In this document: piece after piece, positions 17,513 to 26,006 of the stretch | How positions within the stretch are numbered: the first letter of the stretch is position 1 | How the letters are laid out: every line of letters begins with the position of its first letter | Made by a program: the position numbers and the translations under genes | The notes under the pieces: model-generated | What the model was told of the DNA's origin: nothing | The model's database searches: none | The model's input: only the letters and a program-made list of their open reading frames with translations | Assembly: GCF_019049105.1 (NCBI RefSeq) | Contig: NZ_JAHQZR010000003.1 | Coordinates: 1-64,000, forward strand | From: Leucobacter chinensis | GTDB lineage: Bacteria > Actinomycetota > Actinomycetes > Actinomycetales > Microbacteriaceae | Direction of reading: 5' to 3' | Length of the DNA stretch: 64,000 bases

Positions 17513-17529
17513 GTTAAGGGTAACCTAAC
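17513..17529. promoter_or_regulatory. DtxR/IdeR-like box between the divergent AraC genes
   Basis: GTTAAGGGTAACCTAAC, an imperfect palindrome matching the DtxR core at about 12 of 15 positions when read on the minus strand. It ends three bases before the rightward AraC ATG and contains the only candidate ribosome binding site (AAGGG), so bound repressor could block transcription start or the leader itself. Confidence 0.6.
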
Positions 17530-17532
17530 ACT

Positions 17533-18414
17533 ATGCCCCTTTCGTCACTGGCCGAAGCCGCGCCGCCCGAGGTGCACGACGTCACCGACCCCGAGACGCT
17601 TATCGACGAGCCGTTTCTGCTCACGACCCTCGTGCGCGAGCAGCCGTCGAGCGCCCACTGGATCGAGCACAGTCACGCTGTCGCCGAGCTCATCTGGGTC
17701 GTCTCGGGCGTCGTCAACGTGAGTGCGGCCGGGGCAATTTATGTGCTGCGCGCGGGGCAAGGCCTCGTGGTTCCACCGTATATGGCGCACGGCTCGCAGG
17801 TGATGCGCTCGGCCCGCATCGGCGCGACCTATTTGCGCACGGTGCCCGGCGCCCTGCCGCAGGACCGGCCGGTCTCGGTGAGCATGAGCCGCGCGCTCAT
17901 GGAGATGCTGCAGCACCTCAACGAGACGGCAATGCCGCAGGATGAGCGGCTCCGCGCGCAACAGGTGTGCCTCGACATGATCGGGGCCTCTCGCGCGCTC
18001 GGCCCCGGAATTCCCGTTCCTGACGACGCACGCATTCGCCGCATCACGCGCGCCATTCTCGCCGACCCGGCCGACGACCGCTCACTCGAGCAGTGGTCGG
18101 TCATCACGGGAACGAGTGTGAGCACGATCGCGCGCACCTTCACCGAGACCGCCGACATGAGCTTCGTGCGCTGGCGCCGCCAGGTGCGGGTGAAGGCCGC
18201 GATGTCGCTGCTCGCCGAGGGGCTGCCGGTGACCGCGGTGGGCCGGCGCGTGGGCTACAGCTCGCCGAGCGCCTTCGTGACCGCGTTTCGGCAGGAGGTC
18301 GGGCAGACGCCTGGCGCGTACCTGCGTGGGCCCGCCGCCGCAGCGCACGAGCATGCCGCCGCGTGCGCCGATTCAGGCACGTTGTGCCCGATGCGCGACA
18401 TCGAGAGTTCTTAG
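17533..18414 (+). CDS. AraC-family transcriptional regulator, second mirror copy
   Basis: A 293-residue AraC protein with the same plan as its divergent neighbour: an N-terminal cupin-like half (HSHAVAELIWVVSGVVNVSA, GLVVPPYMAHG) and C-terminal paired HTH motifs (SLEQWSVITGTSVSTIARTF; PVTAVGRRVGYSSPSAFVTA). Shared phrases such as MPQDERLRAQQVCLDMI versus MPRDERVQAQRVCLALI show the two are paralogues. The start is the ATG at 17533, with AAGGG twelve bases upstream inside the iron box. It is followed at 18460 by the second SBP-SIP pair, so the whole locus is an inverted duplication. Likely iron- and siderophore-responsive. Confidence 0.87.
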   Translation: MPLSSLAEAAPPEVHDVTDPETLIDEPFLLTTLVREQPSSAHWIEHSHAVAELIWVVSGVVNVSAAGAIYVLRAGQGLVVPPYMAHGSQVMRSARIGATYLRTVPGALPQDRPVSVSMSRALMEMLQHLNETAMPQDERLRAQQVCLDMIGASRALGPGIPVPDDARIRRITRAILADPADDRSLEQWSVITGTSVSTIARTFTETADMSFVRWRRQVRVKAAMSLLAEGLPVTAVGRRVGYSSPSAFVTAFRQEVGQTPGAYLRGPAAAAHEHAAACADSGTLCPMRDIESS

Positions 18415-18459
18415 GCTCGGTATGCCCGCCACCGCGGGCCCGAAAACGCTAGGAGAACC

Positions 18460-19533
18460 ATGACCCGTCTTGCCGCGACCCGCACCGGCGCATCTGCCCG
18501 TGCCACCGCCGCTCTGCTCGCCACCCTCGCCCTTGCCCTCACCGGCTGTGGCGCTCAGGGCACGAGCCCCGAGAAGAGTGATGCCGAGGCATCGTCGCGC
18601 ATCGTGACCGAGCCAGAGGCGGGCGCTTTTCCGGTTGCCGTCGATCACGCCTTCGGCACCTTCGAGCTCGACGAGGCACCTGAGCGGGTCGTGACGATTG
18701 GCTGGGGGAGCGAAGATATTTCGGCGGCGCTCGGCGTCGTGCCCATCGCGGTTCCCGAGAGCTGGGCTGGCGACGACGACGGGCTCGTGCCCTGGTTTCG
18801 CGACACCGTCGAGACCGCTGGCGCTCCCCTGCCCGAAACTCTCAACGATATTGGCATCGGCGAGATCGACTTCGAACAGATTCTCGCGCTGAAGCCAGAC
18901 GCGATCATCGCACCGTTCTCGGGCATCACCGACACCCAGTACGAGCGCCTCGAAGAGATCGCCCCGACCCTCGCGTACCCCGAGAAGCCCTGGTCGCTCG
19001 ACTGGCAAGATCACGCCGAGCTCATGGGCGAGGCCCTCGGCCGGCCCGCCCTCGCGAAGCAGCTCGTTGCCGACACGCGAGCGGCCGTTGAGGCGCAGGG
19101 TGCCGAGCATCCCGAGTTCAAAGACGCCACGTTCGTCTACTCGACCGCGGTGAGCGAGGGCTCAACCGACGTCGGATTCTACGCCCCGAGCACCTCACTC
19201 ATTGGCATCATCGAAGATCTCGGCCTCACCCTCTCGCCACAGGTGGTGGATCGCGCCAAGCAGTTCGCCGACGAGATTTACTTCGGCGTGAGCCTTGAAA
19301 AGGTCGACGAGATCGAGGCCGACGTGTTTCTCGGCGTCGTGAACAACCAGGACGAGGTCGACTACGCGCTCGCCCAGCCGCACTTCGCGAGCTGGCAGCC
19401 GATCGCAAACGATCACGCCGTGTGGCTCACCGACCGCCAGGTCTCTCAGGCTGTCGCTGCCCCATCGGTGCTCTCGGTTCCGTGGGTGCTCGACGAGTTC
19501 GTGCCCGAGCTCGCCGAAGCGCTGGCCCGCTAG
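18460..19533 (+). CDS. ferric-siderophore ABC transporter substrate-binding lipoprotein, second copy
   Basis: A 357-residue lipoprotein whose lipobox is L-T-G-C with Cys30. The mature protein follows the first copy closely: PERVVTIGWGSEDISAALGV, PWFRDTVETAGAPLPETL and FEQILALKPDAIIAPFSGIT all have near-identical counterparts there. AGGAGA sits just before the ATG. No iron box is visible in the 45 bases upstream, which instead hold a small GCCCGC/GCGGGC hairpin, so the gene may be read from the AraC promoter. A SIP gene follows four bases after the stop. There is no permease next to it. Confidence 0.9.
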   Translation: MTRLAATRTGASARATAALLATLALALTGCGAQGTSPEKSDAEASSRIVTEPEAGAFPVAVDHAFGTFELDEAPERVVTIGWGSEDISAALGVVPIAVPESWAGDDDGLVPWFRDTVETAGAPLPETLNDIGIGEIDFEQILALKPDAIIAPFSGITDTQYERLEEIAPTLAYPEKPWSLDWQDHAELMGEALGRPALAKQLVADTRAAVEAQGAEHPEFKDATFVYSTAVSEGSTDVGFYAPSTSLIGIIEDLGLTLSPQVVDRAKQFADEIYFGVSLEKVDEIEADVFLGVVNNQDEVDYALAQPHFASWQPIANDHAVWLTDRQVSQAVAAPSVLSVPWVLDEFVPELAEALAR

Positions 19534-19537
19534 CCCG

Positions 19538-20467
19538 ATGAACCAGACTCCCACCCCGCCCGGCCCGCCCCGCGTGCACCGCGCGATCGTGCTCGAGACC
19601 GAGGCGCTCAGCCCCGGCATGATGCGCGTGACCCTCGGTGGCTCCGACCTCGACGACTACCCAACCACGGGCTCGCCCGACGAGTACGTGCGGCTTTTCT
19701 TCGCCGATGAGCCCACCGCCGAGCCCCGCTTGCCCCGCGTCGTGGGCCGCGGGTGGGAGTACCCCGAAGGTGTCGCACCCGCCGAGATGCGCACCTACAC
19801 GATCCGCTCCCATGCTCCCGGCCGCGTGACGATCGACTTCGTGCGGCACTCGGGAGGCCTCGCCGCCGACTGGGCCGAACGGGTGCGCCCGGGCGGCGCC
19901 GTTGGCCTGAGCCAGCCTTTCGCCCAGTTCACGTGGGGCGAGCTGCCGCCCGGCCGCCTCACGCTCGTCGCCGACGCGACCGCGCTGCCCGCCGTCGAGC
20001 GCATCGTCGAAGAGACATCGCCCGAGACCGAGTTGCGCATCTTCTGCGAGGTCAGCGACGAACGCGACGCCCGCCTGCCCGAGGCAGCCACATCGCGCAG
20101 CGTCGACACCGTGTGGATCTACCGCGCCGGCAACGGCTCGCACGCCAGCCGCGTCGCCGATGCCTTCATGCGCGCGCCCCTCGCGACCGACGGATCAGAA
20201 ACCGTGTGGATCGCCGGCGAGTCTGCCATGACCCGTCGCGTGCGCACCCACCTGCGAAAGACCCTCGCTTTCCCCGCAGCCAACACGCACCTCGTGGGCT
20301 ACTGGACCGACAACGAAGAGGCCTGGCGCGACCGCTTCGACGCCCTCGACGCGGCCACGCACGCACGGCTCGACACCCTCTACGCCGCGTACGCCGCCCA
20401 GCCCGGCGCAGCCCGCGAGGCCGTGCTCGATGAGATCTATGCGGTGTACGAGGGGGCGGGATTGTAG
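19538..20467 (+). CDS. siderophore-interacting protein (ferric-siderophore reductase), second copy
   Basis: A 309-residue SIP-family protein with the flavin motif RTYTIR, then IDFVRHSGGLAADWAE, a nicotinamide-binding region at LTLVADATALPAVERI, and VWIAGESAMTRRVRTHL near the end of the domain. After GYWTDN there is a C-terminal helical extension of about 30 residues that the first copy lacks; full-length SIPs often have one. It would reduce ferric siderophore in the cytoplasm to free Fe(II). The ATG at 19538 follows the SBP stop by four bases, so the genes are almost certainly cotranscribed. Mirror partner of the SIP gene at 14660. Confidence 0.88.
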   Translation: MNQTPTPPGPPRVHRAIVLETEALSPGMMRVTLGGSDLDDYPTTGSPDEYVRLFFADEPTAEPRLPRVVGRGWEYPEGVAPAEMRTYTIRSHAPGRVTIDFVRHSGGLAADWAERVRPGGAVGLSQPFAQFTWGELPPGRLTLVADATALPAVERIVEETSPETELRIFCEVSDERDARLPEAATSRSVDTVWIYRAGNGSHASRVADAFMRAPLATDGSETVWIAGESAMTRRVRTHLRKTLAFPAANTHLVGYWTDNEEAWRDRFDALDAATHARLDTLYAAYAAQPGAAREAVLDEIYAVYEGAGL

Positions 20468-20524
20468 CGAAGGCGGGGTTGTAGCGCAGCGCCGGGTTAT
20501 GGCGACCGCGCCGGGCTTAGCGTC

Positions 20525-22237
20525 TTATTTCTTGGTGAGCAGCAGCTCGCGCACCTCGCGGCGCAGCACCTTGCCGACGAGCGAGCGCGGCAGTTCGTCA
20601 ACGAAGGTGACACGCCGCGGAACCTTGTAGGCCGTCAGCCTCGTGCGGCAGAACTGGCGCACGGCCTCGGGCTCGACGGCCGCTCCCTCGCGCAGCACGA
20701 CCGCGGCCGCGACCATCTCGGCCCCGTCACCGCGCGGCAGCGAAACGACCGCCGCGTCTTCAATGTCGGGGTGCGACATGAGCGCCTCTTCGACTTCAGA
20801 GGGCGAGACGTTGAAGCCGCCCGTGATGATGAGCTCTTTGCGGCGGTCAACGACCGTGACGAAGCCATCGGCCGAGAGCGTCACGATGTCACCCGTGCGC
20901 AGCCAGCCGTCGGGCAGCAGCGCCTCGGCGGTGTCTTCGGGGCGCTTCCAATACCCGCCAAAGACCTGCGGCCCGCGAATCAAGAGCTCTCCCGGTTCGC
21001 CGATGGCCACCTCTTGCGAGGGATTGTCGGGGTCGATCACCCGAATCTCGGTGCTGGGAAAGGGTACGCCAACCGAACCAGGTCTGCGCGAGGGCCCCGC
21101 AGGGTTGCCGAGCGCGACCGGCGAGGCCTCGGTCATTCCATAGCCCTCGACGAGCAGGCCGCCGGTCACCTCTTCCCAACGCTGCACAGTCGAGACCGGC
21201 AGCGGCATCGCGCCTGAGAGGGCGAACCGCACCGTCGAAAGGTCGATCTCGCCGTGCAGGGCGGCGCGGGCGAGCTGGTCATAGATCGGGGGCACCCCGG
21301 GCAGGAACGTCGGGGGCGTGTGCTTCGCGGCCTTCTTCACGAGGTCGACGTCGAAGGTAGGGAACAGCACGAGGCGCGCGCCAATGCTCATCGCAAACGT
21401 GAGGCACAGCGTCAGCCCGTACGCGTGGAAGAGCGGCAGCACGCCGTAAAACACCTCGTCGCCCTCGTGCAGGCCCGGCAGCCACTCGCGCCCCTGCATC
21501 GCGTTCGCGCGCAGGTTGCCGTGGGTCAGCATCGCACCCTTCGGCTTTCCGGTGGTGCCGCTCGTGTACTGCAGCACGGCAATGTCGTTGACCTCGGGGC
21601 CAGCCACACGCTTCGGCAGGCGGCCGCCAAAGAGCGACTCCCACGAGCGCATGTGCCTCGACGCGGGCTTCACGGTGAGCTTCTTGCGCGCTTCGCGAGC
21701 CTTCGCAACCGGGAGCTTAAGTGCAAGCTGCTGGGCCTTTGGCATCGCTTTGGTCATGTTCACGGAGACGATCCGCCCGGGTTTCACGCTCGCCGGCAGG
21801 CGGTCGATCTTCTCGCTCACGACGTCCCACACGATCGCCACGCCTGCCTCGTGATCGGCGAACTGGTGCAGCAACTCGCGCTCGGTGTAGAGCGGGTTGT
21901 GCTCAACGACGACGGCGCCGAGGCGCAGCACGGCGTAGAAGGCGACGACGTGCTGGGGGCAGCTCGGCAGCACGAGGGCGACCCGGTCGCCAGCCCTCAC
22001 GCCCAGCTTGCGTAGGCCCGCGGCGGCGCGCTCGACCTCTTCGTAGAGCTGTTTGTAGGTCGTGGTGCGGCCGAAGAACTCCAGCGCGACGTGGCTCCCG
22101 AACCGCTTGGCGCTCGCTTTGAGCGCCTCCGGCAACGTCAGATCGACCGGATCAATCTCGGGGCGAACCCCCTCGGCGTACGAGGCCAACCACGGCCGCG
22201 TCGTACTGGGCTGAACCGGGTCACACACTGCAGACAC
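20525..22237 (-). CDS. long-chain fatty-acid-CoA ligase (AMP-forming)
   Basis: A 570-residue acyl-CoA synthetase of the ANL superfamily. The P-loop-like AMP motif YTSGTTGKPKG is followed by the acyl-adenylate region VEGYGMTEASPVA, then GWLRTGDI and the hinge DRRKELIITGGFNVSPSEVE. The catalytic lysine is in PRSLVGKVLRRE near the C-terminus. It activates a carboxylic acid to acyl-AMP and then to the CoA thioester. The fatty-acid assignment rests on overall similarity to FadD-type ligases; aryl acids are possible. It stands alone on the minus strand between two iron loci, with no other siderophore biosynthesis gene beside it, so I do not call it a siderophore gene. Confidence 0.88.
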   Translation of the reverse strand: MSAVCDPVQPSTTRPWLASYAEGVRPEIDPVDLTLPEALKASAKRFGSHVALEFFGRTTTYKQLYEEVERAAAGLRKLGVRAGDRVALVLPSCPQHVVAFYAVLRLGAVVVEHNPLYTERELLHQFADHEAGVAIVWDVVSEKIDRLPASVKPGRIVSVNMTKAMPKAQQLALKLPVAKAREARKKLTVKPASRHMRSWESLFGGRLPKRVAGPEVNDIAVLQYTSGTTGKPKGAMLTHGNLRANAMQGREWLPGLHEGDEVFYGVLPLFHAYGLTLCLTFAMSIGARLVLFPTFDVDLVKKAAKHTPPTFLPGVPPIYDQLARAALHGEIDLSTVRFALSGAMPLPVSTVQRWEEVTGGLLVEGYGMTEASPVALGNPAGPSRRPGSVGVPFPSTEIRVIDPDNPSQEVAIGEPGELLIRGPQVFGGYWKRPEDTAEALLPDGWLRTGDIVTLSADGFVTVVDRRKELIITGGFNVSPSEVEEALMSHPDIEDAAVVSLPRGDGAEMVAAAVVLREGAAVEPEAVRQFCRTRLTAYKVPRRVTFVDELPRSLVGKVLRREVRELLLTKK

Positions 22238-22547
22238 GATACTGACCTTCTTCCCTCGCGTATGGCTTCAGCCTAGGGAGTGGTCTATTCGCCGGGGCGT
22301 ATGGAGAGTGGCGATGAGGGTAGGCCATCCCGCAGCCCCTCGTCGTTGGAACAGCGGCAACCAGTGAACAAGTGAAGGTGCCCAAATGGCAAACGAGAGA
22401 TCGATATAGCAGCGATTAAACGTACCTCCTCAGGTGCGCACAAGACGCATGCGTCTACTGCTGTGGGCATACAAATGGCTGGATTCCTCCACCAAGATTC
22501 TTGATGCAGAGGGGGTGAGCCAGTTGCTGGCGAGGCAACGCGGAATG
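22238..22547. other. intergenic region, no feature recognised
   Basis: About 310 bases between the ligase start and the end of the small membrane protein gene. Short open frames exist on both strands but none has a good ribosome binding site or protein-like composition. The leftward ligase promoter should lie near 22240-22300. Confidence 0.4.
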
Positions 22548-23045
22548 CTATCCCTGGATCACTCTTGCAAGTCGATTCGCGTCTTGAAGAGTGCGCACGA
22601 CGAACTGCACACTGGAGCCTCCAACAACTGAAACCGTCACAGAGGCAGCGCCTCCCATGTTGATTCGGGTGACCCGCTTGCTCCAGACGTGAGAAACCGG
22701 CCAATTGATGAACCCATGGCTCATTCCGTCATCCTCTTGTACGGAGACTCCGGCGATCTCCTCGCGCAGTACGCGTCGGCTGAAGAGTGGAGCACTGAAG
22801 CGCACGGCACCCTTATCAATCTGGATCTTGGCGCGAGCTGTAAACGCCCACCAGCCGCAAATCCCGGCGGCAATGGCCGCAACAAACCAAAGACCAGTGG
22901 CTGGAGTAAAAATCGCGATGAGGCCACAAAATACCGCAACGATCACCAGGCCAATGAGCGGGCCCCATAGCGCCACGCCGTTTGGATGCTCGATGTGACC
23001 AGCGAGCGTACCTTCATTCGCCTGCCTCGCACGCATCACACGCAC
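22548..23045 (-). CDS. small membrane protein, PH-domain-like
   Basis: A 165-residue protein of unknown function. Two hydrophobic segments (about residues 26-47 and 50-68) are followed by a soluble part beginning AKIQIDKGAVRFSAPLFSRRV, with alternating beta-strands and a final helix (TLQDANRLARVI). This arrangement is that of bacterial PH-like (bPH) membrane proteins. The start may be Met1 or Met4, both ATG. It is monocistronic on the minus strand, about 160 bases from the end of the iron importer ATPase gene. Base composition is somewhat lower in GC than its neighbours. Confidence 0.6.
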   Translation of the reverse strand: MRVMRARQANEGTLAGHIEHPNGVALWGPLIGLVIVAVFCGLIAIFTPATGLWFVAAIAAGICGWWAFTARAKIQIDKGAVRFSAPLFSRRVLREEIAGVSVQEDDGMSHGFINWPVSHVWSKRVTRINMGGAASVTVSVVGGSSVQFVVRTLQDANRLARVIQG

Positions 23046-23206
23046 CTTCCACGCCCGCTTCGTGTCATTCTGACGTTGCTCAGAGTATAGCTCGATGCGT
23101 TCTTCCTGAGCTGGCCCTTCTCACGAATGGGGCGGATCGATGCCCACCACGAGATTTTCGCGGATGTTCCTGAGGTCGACTGAGACAGGTTCCACTGAGC
23201 CCGGCC

Positions 23207-23986
23207 TCAGCCCTCGTCACCCCACAGCGGCGTGACGAGCGGCGACCCGGCCTGCGAGTCGGTCTCGATGACGGCCTCGATGCCAAACACGTCGCGCACG
23301 AGCTCGGCCGTGACGACCTCGCCCGGCGTTCCACGTGCAACAATGCGCCCGTCTTTCATGACGACAAGGTCGCTCGCGTAGCGGAACGCCTGGTTCAGGT
23401 CGTGCAGCACCGCGACGATCGTGCTGCCCTGCTCGTTCAGCGTGCGGCACAGGCGCAGCACCTCGATCTGGTGCGCCAGATCGAGCGCCGACGTCGGCTC
23501 GTCGAGCAGCAGCAGCGGCGTCTCCTGGGCGAGTACGAGCGCGATCCACACCCGCTGGCGCTGGCCGCCAGAGAGCTCGTCGACAAACCGGTCGGCGAGC
23601 TCGGTGACGCCGGTGCGAGCGAGCGCCGTGGTCACCGCGGCTTCGTCTTGCTCGTTCCAGCCGCTCACGAGCGATCGGTGCGGGTAGCGGCCCCGGGCCA
23701 CGAGCTCTGCGACGGTGATGCCGTCGGGCGCCGTCGGCGACTGCGGCAGCAGGCCAAGGTGCCGCGCGAGTTCTTTCGCACGGTACGAGGCCAGCTGTTT
23801 GCCGTCGAGAACGATCGATCCGCCGGCCGAGGGAACGGCGCGCGCGAGTGCCCCCAGCAGCGTCGACTTGCCGCACCCGTTCGGTCCGATGATCACGGTG
23901 AACCCGCCAGGCTCAATGCTGAGATCGAGCCCCGAGAGAACCGTACGGTCGCCGTAGCTGACGGTGAGGCCGTGGGCGTCAATCAT
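23207..23986 (-). CDS. ferric-siderophore ABC transporter ATP-binding protein (FecE/FepC type)
   Basis: A 259-residue ABC ATPase: Walker A GPNGCGKST at residues 34-42, Q-loop at LGLLPQSPTAP, signature LSGGQ at 138-142, Walker B LLLLDEPTSALD at 158-169 and the switch His in AVLHDLNQ. The start is the ATG at 23986, which overlaps the end of the permease gene by four bases; the reading frame stays open upstream but does not look coding there. It is the last gene of the leftward operon SBP, esterase, permease, permease, ATPase. It powers uptake of a ferric siderophore through the two FecCD permeases. Confidence 0.93.
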   Translation of the reverse strand: MIDAHGLTVSYGDRTVLSGLDLSIEPGGFTVIIGPNGCGKSTLLGALARAVPSAGGSIVLDGKQLASYRAKELARHLGLLPQSPTAPDGITVAELVARGRYPHRSLVSGWNEQDEAAVTTALARTGVTELADRFVDELSGGQRQRVWIALVLAQETPLLLLDEPTSALDLAHQIEVLRLCRTLNEQGSTIVAVLHDLNQAFRYASDLVVMKDGRIVARGTPGEVVTAELVRDVFGIEAVIETDSQAGSPLVTPLWGDEG

Positions 23987-24975
23987 GCGACCACCTTTCG
24001 TTGTCGCGCGCTCACTGCGATGAGCACGATGAGATACACGCCGCCGACGCTCACGGTCACCGCGCCGACCGGTAACGGTGCGCCGGGAATGAGCCGCAGC
24101 GCGATGAGATCGGCGACCGAGAGCAGAGCGGCACCCGTGAGCGCGGCGGCAAGCGGAGCATAGCCGCGCTGACCGGTCATGAGCGAGGCCAGGTGCGGTG
24201 CGGCGAGTGCCACGAACGCGATCGGGCCCGTGACCGCCACAACCGTTGCCGCGAGCAGCACCGCCAGAACCGTGGCCCACAGCCTGACCCGAGGCGGATC
24301 GACGCCGAGCCCCCGCGCGAGCGCATCGCCGACGGCAAGCGTGTGGAGTGGCCGGGTGAGCAGGCCCGCGGGCAAGGCGCAGCAGGCTACGAGGGCCGCG
24401 GCGGGAACGACCCGATCCCAGGTCACATCGTTGAGAGAGCCGAGCGCCCAACTCGATGCGCTCATGGCGACCTTCACGTCGGCGGCGAGAATGATCCACG
24501 TGTTGACCGAGGTGAGAAACGCGCTCATCGCGATGCCGACGATGATGACGCGAAACGCTCCCGATCCACCAAGGCGCGCCACGAGCACGACAACCGCCGC
24601 GGCAATCATGCCGCCCGCGAGCGCTCCCGCGGTGAGCCCCGCGAAGTTGCTGCCGAGCAGAATGCCTGCGATGAGCACCCCGGTGAAAGCGCCGGTGTCA
24701 AAGCCGATGATGTCGGGGCTGCCGAGCGGGTTTCGGGTCGCGTTTTGCATGAGCGAACCCGCGACGGCGAGGGCGGCCCCGAAGGCAATCGCCGCGACCG
24801 CGCGGGGCAGACGCCACTGCTGCACGATCATGACGTCGACGCTCTCGCCCTTGCCGAAGAGTGCCTCGACCGTCTCGATCACGCCGAGCCCGGCGCTGCC
24901 GGTCCCGAGAGCGAGCACGGTCGTGGCGATGATCACCGCGGTGAGCAGCACCACCGTCAAGCGAAAACGAGTCAT
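23983..24975 (-). CDS. FecCD-family siderophore ABC transporter permease, second subunit
   Basis: A 330-residue integral membrane protein with about ten hydrophobic helices. The conserved FecCD stretches are WRLPRAVAAIAFGAALAVAG (after the first helix), ATRNPLGSPDIIGFDTGA, and a late VAVTGPIAFVALAAPHLA. These match the RxPR...AGaaLA and NPLasPxxLG blocks of the family. The start is the ATG at 24975, overlapping the end of the partner permease gene by four bases. It forms the transmembrane pair with the upstream permease (24972-26006). Confidence 0.92.
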   Translation of the reverse strand: MTRFRLTVVLLTAVIIATTVLALGTGSAGLGVIETVEALFGKGESVDVMIVQQWRLPRAVAAIAFGAALAVAGSLMQNATRNPLGSPDIIGFDTGAFTGVLIAGILLGSNFAGLTAGALAGGMIAAAVVVLVARLGGSGAFRVIIVGIAMSAFLTSVNTWIILAADVKVAMSASSWALGSLNDVTWDRVVPAAALVACCALPAGLLTRPLHTLAVGDALARGLGVDPPRVRLWATVLAVLLAATVVAVTGPIAFVALAAPHLASLMTGQRGYAPLAAALTGAALLSVADLIALRLIPGAPLPVGAVTVSVGGVYLIVLIAVSARQRKVVA

Positions 24976-26006
24976 GATTTTGGCCCCCGCATCTTCGCGA
25001 GCAGCAGCACGAGCACGGGCGCCCCGATGATGCCCGTCACGATGCCAACCGGCAGCTCGCCGGCGGGAAGCGCCACGCGGCCGAGCACGTCGGCGATGAG
25101 CAGCAGCGACGGGCCGATGAGCAGCGAGAACACGACGAGCCGGGTCTGGTCGGGCCCAGCGAAGCGCCTCGCAACGTGCGGAACCATGAGCCCCACAAAC
25201 GAGATGGGCCCGGCCATCGCCGTCGCCGAGCCGGCCAGCAATGCGATCGTGAGCACGGTCACCACGCGGGTGCGCCCGACCGGCGCCCCGGTTGCCTGCG
25301 AGAGCCGATCGCCGAGGCCCAACTGGTTGAGCGCAGGCGTGACGAGCAGCGCGAGCAGCATGCCGATGGCCCAGAACGGCAGGGCGGCGAGCAAGGGTTG
25401 CCAGCCGCGGCGGGACAGCGAGCCCGCGCCCCACGAGCTCATCTGTGCAAAGACGTCGGGATTCAGCTGCATCATCGTGGTCATGATGCCGCCGAATAGG
25501 GCACTGAGCGCGACGCCGGCGAGCAACAGCATCGAGGGGTCGGCCGAGGCCGAGCGGCCAGAGGCGATGAGGTACACGCAGGCTGTCGCGACGAGCGCCC
25601 CGACGAGCGCGAACCAGATGGTCGCGAGCGGTGAGGTGAGCCCGAAGACCACCCCGGCGAGCACGACCGAAAGCCCCGCTCCCGCCGTGACCCCGAGAAT
25701 GCCCGGGTCGGCGATCGGGTTGCGGGTGAGCGACTGGGTGAGCGCGCCCGCGACGCCGAGGGCCGAACCCGCCGCGATGGCGAGCAGGGCGCGAGGGGCG
25801 CGAATGGTCGTGACGACGACGCTCGACGACGACTCATCGGGGGCGGTGAGCGCGAGCCACACCTCCCGCGGCGAGAGCTGCGCATCGCCGACCGCGAGGC
25901 TCAGCAGCCCGGCGACCGCGAGCACAACGAGGCCGACCGCCAAGACGAGCGAGACGCTCACGCGGCGAGGCGCCTCCTTCGCGGCTGGCGCTTCCGGCGT
26001 CACCAC
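24972..26006 (-). CDS. FecCD-family siderophore ABC transporter permease, first subunit
   Basis: A 344-residue membrane protein with the same family signatures as its partner: RAPRALLAIAAGSALGVAG, SLTRNPIADPGILGVTAGA and MAGPISFVGLMVPHVARRF. About ten membrane helices follow a short basic N-terminus. It overlaps the esterase gene end by seven bases and the second permease by four, so the operon is tightly packed and translation is probably coupled. Iron control would come from the box at 28148. Confidence 0.92.
   Translation of the reverse strand: MVTPEAPAAKEAPRRVSVSLVLAVGLVVLAVAGLLSLAVGDAQLSPREVWLALTAPDESSSSVVVTTIRAPRALLAIAAGSALGVAGALTQSLTRNPIADPGILGVTAGAGLSVVLAGVVFGLTSPLATIWFALVGALVATACVYLIASGRSASADPSMLLLAGVALSALFGGIMTTMMQLNPDVFAQMSSWGAGSLSRRGWQPLLAALPFWAIGMLLALLVTPALNQLGLGDRLSQATGAPVGRTRVVTVLTIALLAGSATAMAGPISFVGLMVPHVARRFAGPDQTRLVVFSLLIGPSLLLIADVLGRVALPAGELPVGIVTGIIGAPVLVLLLAKMRGPKS

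Noticed and set aside
20525-22237. Siderophore biosynthesis adenylation enzyme
   Set aside because: The full-length FadD-like layout and lack of any isochorismate or NRPS gene nearby make a general acyl-CoA ligase more likely.
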